From contig CM076960.1 of NCBI GenBank assembly GCA_039566865.1, positions 19,016,501 through 19,080,500 on the forward strand: a DNA stretch of 64,000 bases. Direction: 5' to 3'. The notes under the pieces were generated by a model, which was not told the DNA's origin, ran no database searches, and saw only the letters and a program-made list of their open reading frames with translations. Within the stretch, counting starts at the first letter, position 1, and each line of letters opens with the position of its first letter. The stretch comes from Aurelia coerulea (lineage: Eukaryota; Cnidaria; Scyphozoa; Semaeostomeae; Ulmaridae). Positions 46,289-60,300 of this stretch are shown piece after piece. A program made the position numbers and the translations under genes.

Positions 46289-46712
46289 GGTTCTAAAAAT
46301 TTGTCGTTGGCAATGAAATCTTTTGTTGTGTGTAATGATTCGTATCCAGGATTCCAGGTATATCTTGTCGAGGCACTAGAAGTGGATTAAGAAATCATTG
46401 GATCTAAACTAGTCTGTTATAACTTGTTTGGTTCTCAAAATTTGTCGTTGGGAATGAAATGAAATTTCTTGTTGTATGTAATAATTCGTATCCAGAATTC
46501 CAGATATATCTTGTCGAGATACTAGAAGTGCATTAAGAAATTATTGGATCTAAATCAGTCTGTTATAACTTGTTTGGTTCTCAAAATGTGTGGCTGCCAA
46601 TGAAATTTCTTGTTGTATGTATTGATTCGTATCCAGAATTCCAGATATATCTTATCGAGATGCTAGAAGTGGATTAAGAAATCATTGGATCTAAATCAGT
46701 CTGTTATAATCT
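46289..46712 (+). repeat. minisatellite, three ~142-bp units
   Basis: Units start at 46289, 46430 and 46576 with GGTTCT.AAAAT and share CGTATCCAG.ATTCCAG, TATATCTT.TCGAG and TTAAGAAAT.ATTGGATCTA. Units 2 and 3 are closest to each other. Confidence 0.85.
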
Positions 46713-46950
46713 TTTAATGATGCTATTCGATGAAGGCAAAACCGCTTCAGATCTTCAAAGCTAAACCTTACTATGCTTTTCCTTGAAAAAATACTTCGTG
46801 GTTTTCTCATTTTATGTTTAACTTCTTATCTCGTTCTGCTTAGAACATCAGTTGGTAGTCTTTGATCTTGTGGTTTTTGATATGACGACTTTACTTTGTA
46901 TTTGTGCTATCTTGGTTTAAATCATACTGGATGTTTGCCTATCTTTACCA

Positions 46951-47015
46951 ATCAATCAATCAATCAATCAATTAATTAATCGATCAATCAATTAATCGAT
47001 CAGATAATCAATTAA
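46951..47015. repeat. microsatellite (AATC)n
   Basis: CAATCAATCAATCAATCAAT grading into ATTAATCGATCAATCA variants. Simple sequence. Confidence 0.85.
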
Positions 47016-47467
47016 TTGAAAAGCCAATCCTTTTAGATCTTTAGGTTTCTTGCAAAATAATGAAAACGAGCGAATATTCGTTGTAATTGAAGGATTATTG
47101 ACCATCCACAAATAGATATAGAAGCATGCACACACGTAAAAATTTGTCAATGAAAGTAGTTAGTGATCTGTACCAAGGCTTAATACAGAGGCCCCACAAC
47201 TTACGATCCTTATTGAAATGAATTTATTCTCTTAATTACCTTTGCTGAGGACTTTGTTCCCTAGACCGGACAAAGATCTCAGTTGACGACGCATTTCTTT
47301 GCCCAATAGCAAACAGAATTTTGAAAGTCTGTACTGATTCCAGAGTCCTTGCAAAAAGAAAACGGAAATACGTTCAACTGATCTCTTCGAACGTTCACAC
47401 ATTCTCGAGGACGTTCTTAAAAGGAATTCACATAGGTAGAGCTAGCCTAGGCCAGGAGGTAGAGAGA

Positions 47468-47605
47468 GTCTAGACTGATTACACATTCGTAGTCATCTCT
47501 ATTGAAAGGCTGATGGACGCTAGAACTACCATGACGCGTAGTACCGTCATCCAATTCAATGAACGAAGCGGAAATCGGGACTGAAGTAGCTAGTCTAAAA
47601 AGAGT
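47468..47605. repeat. dispersed repeat related to 32581-32785
   Basis: GTCTAGACTGATTACACA at the left, GAAAGGCTGATGGACGCTAG inside, and GCTAGTCTAAAAAGAGTC at the right. The next segment (CCAATTCAATGAACG) also has relatives at 4980 and 48488. Confidence 0.45.
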
Positions 47606-48114
47606 CTATTTTTGATACCTGATTTGATAGAGTGTATGTGCCGTTTCATTCCGTAGCTGATGAAGCAAATAAGCGTGTAGGCGTTTCCTGTAGTCTATTT
47701 TATTGCGGCCACTCAACATATTTACATTCAGACCAAGGAATGAATCTACGACGAATGTTGTGAATCTAATCTGTTGCAGACTTGCCATATCATCTGAGGC
47801 AAAGACATAATTGACCCTTTTGTGACCCGTTGCGTGAAGTTACTGTGGCAACAACACCTGTGAACACCTGATAATAAGATTTTGGCAATAATCATTCATA
47901 AATCCTTTCAACGTGATTGATAATACCAATTTTAGCAAATTTTATTTTATCAAAATCGATAGTGATTGATTCTATCAAAAATTTATGTATCACACGAGGT
48001 CACCATATCAAGTCCCATCTTTGAGAAACCCACTTTCTACCTCAGCCAATTGCAATTTTATGATATTTCAACATTTTCAATTTAAGCCATGGGTAAACAG
48101 GCTATCGACATGAA

Positions 48115-48231
48115 TTCTGTCTCAAATTATCTGTCACGAGGAAATGTCCGCGAATAACAATAATTGAAGTATTTTGCACGATTGATTTTGCGTTATCGTA
48201 AATCTTATGTGCCATCTGATTTGAGACAGAC
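48115..48231. mobile_element. small inverted-repeat element (CAAAT/GACA family)
   Basis: TTCTGTCTCAAATTATCTGT at the left and CATCTGATTTGAGACAGA at the right are inverse; the core CCGCGAATAACAATAATTGA and GCGTTATCGTAAATCT matches 26184-26300. Confidence 0.7.
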
Positions 48232-48323
48232 TTTAGTTTTAGGTCCTCTCTGCTTTGTATGATATTTGTCTTTGCGTTATTGATTGATTGATTAATTGAT
48301 TAATTGATGACTCTCTTTCATAG

Positions 48324-51300
48324 AGCTCGCCACAGTCATTGGCTATAGTGCCCGTTGCGGAGTCAGCATATGCAAAGATGAAGAAAATGATTTCATCGCC
48401 ACGGGGGAAAAGAAAAGCCAGTGCATCAGGTAATGTATCTGAACGTGATTCCTTGTATTCGTTCAATATGTTTAATCCAATAACCATCCAGTTCAATGAG
48501 CGATACTGGGACTTATGTAATGAGTTTATCTGCTCTCTTCGACTTTTTATTTTACCATGAATTGACCTTTTAGCTCTTCTAGAAAAGAGCCTGGATCGAA
48601 CGTTATTTTTATACATTTTTATACGCAACGTTCGATCGAGTGGCGTTAGAGCTTCTATCACTATTGTCCACATTCGAAAATTCTACAAAATGTAGCAAAA
48701 TATCATTCGATTCTGATTCTATTCAAAATAGCTGAAAGGTCTATTAATCAATTCTAGACCATAGTCCGCTGTTTCTACGTGTGATCAGCCACTGCGCTTT
48801 TGCATTTTGAAAAATGGCCTTTTTAACCATTTTAATTTCAATCCAACACGGGCAAAAAACGATGTTTAAATCAGATTTTTAGACACGGCAGATTCTGCCG
48901 TTTTTAATACAGTTCGATTCGACATGGCAAAAAACGATGTTTAAACTTGGCCTTAGTCTGAGGCGCTTTGGGAACAAATGATGTACTGGTGAATTCTACG
49001 TTTCGTTCAGTTGTTAGTGAGTGTAACATTAAAAGTTAACTGTATCCTTTTGTAGGTACAGCTACACCGAAAGTATTTGGAGTTTCACTTGACGAACTAG
49101 TACAACGAGATTGCCATGAAAGTGGGGTTCCTGCTGTTGTACATAAAATGTGCCAATACATATTGCAAAATGGTATGTCAATGTTTTCATCGATTTCGAT
49201 TTGTCTACTTATTTGTTTTTGTATATGGTAAGCTAGATAAAAAATCGATGTAGAAATGGTGACAGGGAGGAGGAATTGAAGGTGTAATAACTCGATCGTC
49301 AAACCAAGGGCCCTAGAAAGACATTAACAGATCTTACCTATCCAGCGTTGTCCTTGGTTTTTTAGGTAAGATCTTTTAATGTCCTCCTAGGGGCCTTGGT
49401 CAAACCTTTCATGGAATTTTCAATGTTAGAATGGAAACTTTCCAATATGACTGGATTTTGTGATGATTGTCAATATTTTTCTTTTTTGCCTCAAAATTCT
49501 TATAATCTTTGTTTTGCTACAGTAAGAACCTGCAAAATAGAAACCACTTTATAAGAAACCTCAGGCTGATTTTTTTTTGAGAAATGGTGCCCTCGTATAA
49601 GAAACTTCTCAGCCTGATTTAGGAAGGTTTCCTATAGGAGGATCCCAAAAAAGTTCATCTCTAATAATCTTGTTAAAATCAGGTGCCAAAAATGTTTAGA
49701 GACTTCATCAAAAGCATCTCAATCTACGTATATACTTGGCATGTAAGCTAAGGTTGAGTAAATTTCCAGCAAATGCAAGGTAACAAGACAATACTGTTTG
49801 ATAGTGTTTGCTCTGGGTTTTCTTTGAAGATTTAAGTTGAAATAACTGAAGGTTTCTTAACCATGTGATAAGAAGCCTTTCAGCCTGTTTCAATATTAAT
49901 GACCTTTTAATAGGAAACTAAACAGGCTGTTTTGAAAAAACTTGTTTCTATTTTGCGGGTTCTTACTGTAGTTTAACGTTTTAATCTTGTGTATACCGGG
50001 CTGAAAACAAATATTTTCTTTGCCTTGTTATGTACTTGAAATATACCTTATTATTCATAGATATATGGTTGTCTTATATTTTATTATACATGCATTTAAG
50101 CTCTTGATTTCTCGCACTAAAAATGCATTTGCTTACGCTGCTTCAAATTTTTTAGGGCTTGGCAGCGAAGGTGTATTCAGAGTCAATGGGAATATGAAAA
50201 CTGTGGATAGGCTGAAAACAGCTTTTGAAAAAAGTAAGTCTATGTAGTCTTTGTTGTATCTCAATATTTTCACAAATTGGTATGAAGTTTTGTTCATTGA
50301 GGCAACCATTTTGCTTATTTTATCATAGGGTATAAATGTTTCTTACTCATAGATCGTGACTAAATCGCAGGTCAGTAGGTACTTCTTCATTTCAGATAGA
50401 ATTACTTGGTTTAGATAAATTTTTAATAAGTTCATGTATTTGTACATTTCTAGGCTGAATATTTATCCAAATCCAATGAAGCTTATCGAATGACGTTCAA
50501 AATAATTAAACTTGTTGAAATAGAATGATCCATTTGATAAAGTGATTTGATAATTTGATTGATTGATTGATTGATTGACTGATTAATTGATTTCTTTACT
50601 GAGTGATTTGATTTATCGATTTATGTATTAATTTCAGATGGAGATGCGGATTTGGAAGACACTAGTGATGTTTTTGCAGTGGCAAGTCTTTTGAAAATGT
50701 TTCTGGTGAGTAAGCGTCCTTAAAATTGTGAAAATCTATTGTTTTCATTGCACATTACCCATTGTTCTCATTGTTTTCATCACACATCGCCTATTGTTCT
50801 CATTGTTTTCATCACACATCGCCGATTGTTCTCATTGTTTTTAAACAATGCAGCCCCGTTAAACATTTATCCTTGATACTGTCCTGCTGTGTTGTAACTT
50901 TCCACATACAGTAAATCCCCGCATATAAGAACCTACTTTTTTGAGAGCTAGGCTGAAATAGGTTCTTATTTTAAAGATACTAAGACAAATTTTAAGGTAT
51001 AACGGTTCTTATTTGAAGAGTTCCTTGCGTAGGCCATTTTAGAACCTTCCCCAACGATTTTCAGTCCTATTATTCGTTTTAGCAGGGTTATAATATATCC
51101 AATATCCAATGCTAAGCTTTCAAACTGCAAAGGGGGAGATTCAAACATTAAAAGCCCACTGGGACAAAAATGAACTTAACAATGACAATCCAAAATCAAT
51201 TTTGCTACCCCTGCTGTAAGAAAATATTTTTCATCAAACTGAAACAGGTTGTTAATGACAAGGTGCATAAGTGAGGAAAAACAGCCTCCGGGTTCTTATT

Positions 51301-54300
51301 TTTGTAGGTTCTTATATGCGGGGATTTACTGTACCGGGTGAGTAAAAAAACAGTCAATGTTTACAAGCCTGTAGTTTGTTACCTTTGTCAGATTCATTGA
51401 ACTGGTTACCATTGTGTTACCGCTGGTTACCAACGTTTGCAAGCTTGTAGTTCATTACCTATTCATTCGATTCCTTATAACTGACCACAACTGTGTAGGT
51501 ATCATTTCAACTTGGACAACAAAATTTAGTGGGTTTAATTCTGTTGTATTGTTCCTAAGTTATGAGTGATTTTGTAAAATTATTTAAACTCAGAATCCTT
51601 TAAGCATAAAATCCTTGATCAAACTTCGCAGTCATGTCATTTAACAGCCGCAATTAAGGCTGGAAAAATTGTTGAAAAAAAAGCAAACAGACAGAATCGA
51701 TTATGAAGTTTCCGAGCAAGAATGTTATGCTGCTTCGAAGTAAAATTTTTAACTATTGCTTGTCTTTCTTTTAGAGAGAACTGCCCGACTCTGTGATACC
51801 TTATGATATTCAAAAACATTTTATTGGTGCACATTCATGTGAGTATATTTATACTCCTTTCGTATTTCTTCGTCGAGGATAGATAAATCGTAGTAAGCAG
51901 TAACTTGTACTTTGAAAATGAATGCCAGGAAGCAACCTCTTTCATGAAAATTTATTATTTATTTGTGTGAGTTACGCTGCTACACCAACAGATGTGGCTG
52001 CTTCTCCAGCCCTCATAATGTTCCTCGATAGCTGTCGCCACTCATCTCGATCTTGTGCGATGCTCCTCAGTTCCTCTAGATCTTTTCTTGTATTCACCTT
52101 GAGCCGGTGACAGTAGCTATATTCTCTGGCAACCATATTTTTTATAATGTAAATTCAAATCACTATTTAGTACTTGAGGCATTGTTTTGGCAAACTCGCT
52201 TCTACCTCTAAAAACTGAAATCGAAAAACTTTGCAAAAATTCCTTGAATCTAATTCAGGCTTTTTGCTAAAGGTTAAGTCACGAATCTTCAAAATCGGTC
52301 CAGTGTACGATTTATTGTGGCCTGCCAAACGAGCATAGTTTATTTTGGCGCACCCGGTAGCACTCTGTCAGCTCGAATATACAGAACAACGAGTATTATG
52401 TTTAAGTTAACCCTGATGACTCAGACTTTAATGCAACCATGTTTTATCTTTCTGTTTTGCAGTAAGAGAAGACAAAGAACAGCATTTGATGGTTCTACGG
52501 TGAGCCTCTCTTTCATTTGGCCTCCTTTTCAGTAGCTGCAATAGAATATAGAATTTCAATGATTCGTCACCCTGTAGTGATATGATTGACTTGACAAGGA
52601 TTTGTATTGAGTGATCGAAATAGTTGATGAATTCATTTATTTGCATTCCTTTAATATGTTAGTGGCCTCGGGCGTAGTCATTAGGCTGTTTTAGCAACAA
52701 GACGCCAACGTCTTCGAAGACCGGGACGTTCCGGGGTTTTTGGAGCATTCCAATCTTCCAGCCTTTTTATCTCAAACAGCTGCTCATAGAAAGGAATACT
52801 CCTTGAAAATAGTTTGTTCTTGTGTCTCCATTGGTTATGAATATGCTCACATAGTGTTCACTTTCCATATCGACGTTCTATTTTTGGTGAGCGGCCTTCA
52901 AAAGTACGCTATTCAGGTTGTCGATTTCATAACAGAACTTACACAAAGCCCCAGGAGATTCACAAAAGTTTTGAAGTTGATTTCGCATTGTAAATTACAT
53001 CCTCGAACAAAAGAATCCTGCTGGCGTCTTCTCGGCTCACGTCTTCTTGCTAAAATAGCCTATTGTCTCTTGCTGCCTGTGGTATCGTACCTGTGGTGTT
53101 GTATAGTAGTATAATAATTAGAAAGTATAGGAGGAAGCATGTAATCTAACATTTTATTTGAATAAAGAAAATAAAAACGAAGAAGTTGCCCAAGAGCCAT
53201 TAAGTTGCCTGTGGTGTTGCCGGCATTTATAGATAAATTACTTCTTGCTTACAACAACCTTTGCAATTTTTGTTTTCAGGTGCCTTATACAAAAGCTGCC
53301 AAAAGCAAATTTCGACCTTCTCAAATACCTGATAAATTTTCTCAATCAAATTACTGATAGTTCAGGTTTGTAGATTGTTTTATTAATTCATTGACTATAT
53401 CGTTCGGTTTAATCTCCTTACTGCCCATTTATTCATCAAGTTGTTTACTCTCCATGCCCAATGAGCACTGATGTAGCTCAATTGCAAATAAACTGTATTT
53501 GTCTTTGTGGTCAATTTGCAGCGGCAAATGCTGAGCTCCCTATGAAACTCAAGAAGTCTTGCTTGTGCCAAAGATTTTCATAACATGTTATCAATTTTTG
53601 ATTCTAATAAAATTATTTTAATTTCAGGCACGAACAAAATGACACCTGTCGCATTGGCCGTTGTTTTTGGACCAAATATTTTCAGGTATTTATTCCTTTC
53701 ATTGCATTTACAGGTACGATACGATGACACGATACGATACATGTATGTTCGGTCTAGCATCTGCTTTTAAAAGGCATGTAACGTACATCAGGGTGAATTC
53801 TATTCCCCTACTCTAATGTCATCAATCTTTAATCCCTCGTTGTTTATGCAAGCTCATTTTTTCACATCACCTGCAAAATTTTACTTGATTATTTGAGAGC
53901 CTTGGCCTGCAATCGTTCTTGGTTAGTGGTTTTGTTTTGTTTTCGTCCTTGGTGGGGCTATTCTGGTGTTGTGGTTAGTTTTGCAATGTTTATCGTCTTG
54001 CTAGGACACTTTAGTTTACCATGTTTCAGTGTACTGATTTTTGACATTGTTATGTTTAATGAGATTTTGCCCCGATATTTGACATGTCGATTAATTTTCT
54101 GACATATTTATAGTGGTGGACACTTTGCCAAATATTGAGAGGCGAAGCTATTTTTTCATAAAAACATAGTTTTCTTATGTTATTTTTAAACACAAGGTCA
54201 TTGTTATTCGTGTCATGTAGAGGGAGCTGCACCCTCTTGCTCCTTAGTGTTACTGCTTCATTGATTGTTCTTAAAAGAAGCAGTTTTCAGTTTGAGCATG

Positions 54301-57300
54301 GTCCTTCGGAGGATGTGGTCGTTTCGCGAGTCCTGAAGCTCCAAAACGTTTCCGGCTTCTAAAGAATCCGGTCATGAAGCCCTAATATGCTGGATAGTGC
54401 TAGCTCAATTTCGATCCGGAACAATCATTATTTACTAATCATCAATCGTCGATTGATCAATTTTACCCTTGATTAATCACACGTTACGAGAACTCGTTGA
54501 AGTGGAAGGAAGACGTTTTGAAGTGGTAAGTTTGAGGAAGAAGTTTTGTGACACCAATGAAGTTTTGTAAGAATTATTATTTGATTCGTTTTCATAAGGA
54601 GATTTAGTTGCTTAGTAAATGTCATAGCAAATATGATGTTCGTATTGCGTTTGTTTTCTTGGAAAGACTCCAGTAGTGAGGGTCAGTTACTTTGGCCTAA
54701 CTTAGGCCGCCTAAGTTGTCAGGCTATTATGGCAAACAAATTCCTGTTGTTTGATGCTGAATGCATATTGCGGCTGCTCGTTTGCATTTTCTAAAGCAGT
54801 AAATTCCATAAATTCCTCTCTTTCATGTTGATGTTTTAATCGGAATCGTAAACAAGCAAATAGAGGTATGTCGAAGGTTACGCCTTGCAGACTGGTAGAG
54901 ACCCTTTCTACGAGCCAGGTATCTGATTTCATGGCTGAGCTCCTTGGCAAAGGTAACGAGTAGGTCAGGAGTCATTTTATTGAGCCTGAGAAGAGATCTG
55001 CCTAACACTGCTTTTGACTTCTCTTGCTCTCTGTAGATACAGCCCCTCTCGCTTGAAATACATTGTCATCACCATGGTCATCACATCATATAAACATTCG
55101 AAATGGTCTGGCCTCACAAACGCGCTTCGACCATACATTTCTTTTGATTTGTAATTATCTTTCTTTTTTTAATCAAGTAAAATCTAAACCAGATATAAAA
55201 TACAATACTTTGCATTACTGGTCCCATGCACGGCGGGAAAAACACAAATTTCCTTTTACAGTGGAAAAATGATCTAACTTACATCTGTATAAAACTTAAC
55301 ATGTTTTTTCTTCGCCATAGATGCAGTGATACATTACAAGGTCTCCAAGAGCAAGCCTGTGTTAATGCAATAACTTGCAAAATAATTGAACAACATATTT
55401 TTTTATTCTCGGTATGTTAATCTTTGTTGATCTTTTTAATCATTATTCGAAAAGTAAACACAAATGCCTGGTTGTCATGAAATATTCGAAACCAGGATAT
55501 CTTCCTATCCAGTCGAGGGGCGTATCACTCTTAAAAAATTCCGTACACCTTTGGCAAAAATCCTTTTGTTTTCAAGAAAAATCCGTAGCTAATCCCTGAA
55601 AATCCTGTCGTTTAGACAAATTTCATGCGCTTTTTTGAAAGTGTGATACAGACTAAATTTCATATTTTATTTTTCAGAGTGACAGTGAAACATCATTGAA
55701 TATCAGGTATGTACTGTATTTATGGTAATGATTTTGAATTTGGCAACCAACGTTTTTGGCATTGTTCTCAACAGCTTGGTTGTAACATTATTATGCCTAG
55801 GCCTCTGAATGCAAGTCGCCCAACTTGGTCATCTGCTGTCAGTCATAAACACTCTGTTTCTCTCCCTAATTCTTGTACTGTATCACATTCTACCACCTAC
55901 ATTCCTAGAACTTCTTTCTTTATCATATGAAGCATAATACAATACCGTGGAAGCCCCATATAATGGACACTTGTGGGACCAATGTTATTGTCCGTTGTAG
56001 AGAGTTGTCCGCTGTATGGAGGTGTCATCTTTTTTCATACTGTACTCCAGGTCGAAAATATTTGTCCGTTTTTTGGAGTTGTCTGTTGTTTAGAGGTGTC
56101 CGTTAATGGAGGTTCCACTGTATTGCATTGCATACGGCCTAAACATAACATAAAAAAGTTCGATCTTCTATCTAAACTTCTTCCACTCTTCTATATTTAT
56201 TTCTAATAATCTTATTTCTTTTCCAGCATAAGTGGAGATAAATCACCAAGGAAAAAGGTACAGATATTTTTCAGAAATGTATTTGATTGTTTGTATACAA
56301 CAATGTTCATAAGCATTTTTTGATATTCAGCTCAGGATGTGTCGTAGAACAAGACATTTTAGAAAGTGCTAAGAAACTTCTATTTAGCTCCCCTCTCTGT
56401 TAAGCCTCCTATTTAATATGCCTTCCCTTCTAAGCCAAATTATTTTGTAAGGCCTTTTCTCTTTCAAATCCCTCCCACTTATATGAAGCACCAGAAGTTA
56501 TCAAAGATGTTCTAGTTACTTAGCTGTGTTAGAATCTTTGTGTATTTGACTCGCAAAATCGTATCTTGATTCCGCAAAATTTGAGGTAAAAATCCTGAAA
56601 TGTATCATTCATAGCCTTGTCATTTGAATTTGTTGATAAGTCCCCTCTCTAATTGGCCTCTTCTCTTTCAAGCCCTCTTCTAGGGTCTCCGAAATTAAAT
56701 TGATTCCCCGGGGGCTCTATGGAACATTTACAATAGTTATGAAACCCTTCCACCATACCATTTTGTAACTACTTATTTGAATGAAAGATACAAGACCCAT
56801 AATCGATTTTAGATTGTTTATTTCCTTTCCATAGCCATGCCGTCCACCACCTCCGAAATTCCCTCAAGGAGGATACTCCCCCAGGAAAATCTGCGAAGAT
56901 GAGAATTCTAATATGGTTGATGATGGGTTGCCAAGGGCTACTAGAAGAATGACAGACTCACAAATTGAACTTATTAACCAAGCATCCAAAGGAGAAAATG
57001 ATAATTCATCAAGAAGTAGTTCAAGTATAAGCATGCGAAAGTCTGTGTAAGTTTTGCATTTATATTTACTTTATCGTGTGAAGAGGAGAAATTGAAGATT
57101 CATCAGAAATTGAATGAGGTATCATAAAGATTCAGATTTAAAACCCTTCATTTTCTGAGCTTAGCTTGACGAAAGATAAGTTTATTTTGGAGTCAAGGTA
57201 CTTAAAGTACTCAAAAATACGCAAAAAGGCTAAATAATTTCATCCTTTGTCAACTAGGATTTAGTAACGCCTTTCTAAGTAGTTTTCACACATTTTTATG

Positions 57301-60300
57301 CCAATTTCAGTTTATATTTGTTGTTCAAAATACTAGCACGCAGACTTTTCAAAAAAATTGTCTTTATACGCAGGTTTTTGCTGTATGAAACTAGAAATTA
57401 TATTTGCCTAAAATTGCTATGTCAGCCGTAAAGCAGAGTTATGGAAATTATGACTGTCTTAGCAAGTCTTGTTGCACAATGTTTTTGATAATTTGAAGAG
57501 AAGAACGCACAGAAAACTCGCTCTCACCTGCGAGAGCTTCCGCTTTGGCCTGTGTTTACAAGACAAAACTTTGTCGTGAGTTTAAAGCAGGTATCAAATA
57601 AACAACCGATAGATAAGTTTATTCGTTGTTTGAATTCAACCATCAGGTCTGTCATGACTGGCAGTTGTTGACATTGTAAAACTAGCACTAACGATCTTCA
57701 AAACGTAATATGCCATCACACTGGCCGAAAAAATCAGACATTTCTAAAACATTGCTTTAAACACACACAAAAGAAGAGGTATTTGGCCGGCAATATTTAC
57801 AACGCAAGGAAAGTAGGATGTATGAATCTGTCAATCCTGCTACGTAGGGTGAGGAGAGTCACCAATTACCTGTAATTCCAGACGAAATGAATCACGAGGT
57901 GTTATCACATCGAGAAGAAAGATTAGCACCAGGACACTGGTTCGATAAATTTAGCTTCTTAGTGTCTTTCGAACTACCGGGATGCTAAGAGAAATGAATG
58001 AAGAAGTGAATAATATTTTAAAGAAAAGTATCTCCATGAATGTACTGCTGACATCGTTTGGAGTTTTTTTGGTGCAAGCATTGGGACAAAGTTTTGCCAA
58101 GAACTGATGAGCTTTTTTTCAACTGTCTGTAAATTGTTTGCCCGCTGCTGCTTTGGGCAGATTTCCTGTGGTTTGAACTGGAAGTATTTCATTAAATTCT
58201 GTTGGAAATTAGAAGAATTTGCCATCACTAATTTGATTGAATTTGATTGAAATTCTTCAATCTTAATCTTACAGGACAATTTCTGTAACTGAACCAGAGA
58301 TGACAAAACCTGTGCCAAGTCGGAGTCAATCACCTCCAAAGTTGCAAAGACTTGCATCACTACCAGCTGGAACGTCACCGAGCAGAAAACAGTAAGCGTT
58401 ACTGAATTGCATTGAGAACGAAGAACAGCTTTTTTTTTTTTTTTTTTTTTTTATATATATCATCATCAAAACAATTAAAACACAAAAGATTACTTGTCAC
58501 TGTGCCATCCAAAGCAGGAAAGGACACAAGGTCATCTAGTCCCTACTTTGGATGACACTTACAATTATAATACTTCAACAAACAAAAGGAACAATATAAG
58601 GTAGCTTGGTACCAAATTCCAAATGATGGAGAAAAACTTAAGATTTTCAAAATTTGGGATCCAATGTGGATAAAAATATATACATTTCATTTGACTATTT
58701 GGTACCAAGCTACCCTGATAAATCTAACAAAGGTAGGGGGAGGGGTGCTGCTGTTTGCGTTCTACGTTTTGAATTAAAAACGCTCTGTTGCTTCAATGAA
58801 AGAAATTGTCGCTTCTATGATGATTCTGTTTTCAACTATGTTTAAATCCTGGTTCCCAAACAGAAGCAAATTGCAGAACAGCTTTTATTAACATGTAATG
58901 CAAAGAACGATCTTCGTGATAAACTTTCGTTACTTTTTCAGGAACAGAACCCTGAGCATTAAATGAGAAATTTATATTTACGATTTCCAATGAAAATTTG
59001 TCTTGATGAAGGAGATTGCCATTTTCCTTAAAAGTGCATTCATATTACTTGAACAGTCCTAAGTTGTTAGCAGTAGAAAATTTGTTATTTCTTTTTCCTT
59101 TCTATCTTTGTATCGTAAATAAATGAGATGATGCTTGTGTATCTAGCAATCTTTCAAATGAAATGAATGAATGAATGAATGAATGAATGAATGAATGAAT
59201 GAATGAATAACTATTGTCACCTATCATTATCATCTGAACTAAAGAATAGATGGAGATAAGTCGATATCTGGGTTAAATTAATGGAAGTTTTAAAGGTAGA
59301 TATTTTAAAGTTAAACCATTATTCATCATTTCCCAAGATTTATTAAAAGTGGAGGCATTTTGGATGAAATTATCATCTTAATTTCTGATTAGGTTTTGAT
59401 ATTTCTTTGTTTTGTTTCAGAATACTTGAATTCACGATTCGTGATGCAGTTAAAGAACATTTATTTGGTTCAACTATCATCATGTCTTCTTCGGAATCAG
59501 ATACTCAGGTGTGTACCTAATTTGTCACTTTATGGACTTCTTGATCTATCGATGAATTGATCAATCATTCAATAAATCAATCAATCAATCAGTCAATCAG
59601 TCAATCAGTTAATCACTCAGTAGCATAATCTATCGATTGATCAATGAAGCAGTACGACATTTTAAAGTTAGTTGACGGAGCCAAGTAGAGGTAATCTAAA
59701 ATAGGATGAAGAACACTCTTACGCATGCTATTGTTCCTCTAGCTAGACAAAATCCACGAACGATTCGAAATCATCAAATACAATAGGCTAATTTTAGACA
59801 TGCATATGCAGCTCTTGAGTTAGCTATTTATCTCCGTCAACTAACTTTAATCATTGGTGAAATGGAGGCCTATACGCTTCGCAGTCACGAATATTGGTAC
59901 ACAACGTTGCATATTCAGTAGGAACCGTTCAGTACGTTGTTCAAAATAGGATTTTAGACAGTGAAATCTGGACAACAGAAACGGACGTTTTCGTAAATCT
60001 CTACGTTACAGCTTCTGATGAAACCATAGCTAAGGCAACGATGATAGGATGTTTTGTCGTTACGTCACTTTTTTGGGACAGTTCCGCATTTGCTGTAAGG
60101 CAGGTAGATAGCAGATACATTTCAGTGAAAGGACTTTGGGGTTGTGTACAGATCATTTACCGTGTAGTTGCTGTATAAAGGCTTTTTCTTGTTACTAATA
60201 TGATTAAAAAGTTACATTTTATGTCGTTGCAAATCAATGAACATGTAAAGGGGATGTTCTTAAAGGACCAACGATTCTCAGATATCTAGTAAGTACAAGA

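Larger units (their letters stand above)
35852..48323. other. gene-poor interval between peroxidase and FAM13 coding exons
   Basis: About 12 kb without a supportable host coding exon. It holds the candidate FAM13 promoter (36740-36955), a TTAA MITE (38058-38564), a SINE (40397-40570), a LINE tail (42850-43987), a G-run MITE (44282-44650) and a minisatellite (46289-46712). The stretches 36960-38050, 38900-39740, 40580-42840 and 44660-46280 show nothing I recognise. No canonical AATAAA follows the peroxidase stop closely; ATTAAA occurs at about 35948. Confidence 0.55.

Noticed and set aside
52740..53114. 124-codon open frame in FAM13 intron 6
   Set aside because: No known motif on either strand and no splice support; it may be a repeat relic.
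54711..55008. Two overlapping minus-strand frames
   Set aside because: Not recognised; could be a transposon relic in FAM13 intron 8 but no motif supports this.
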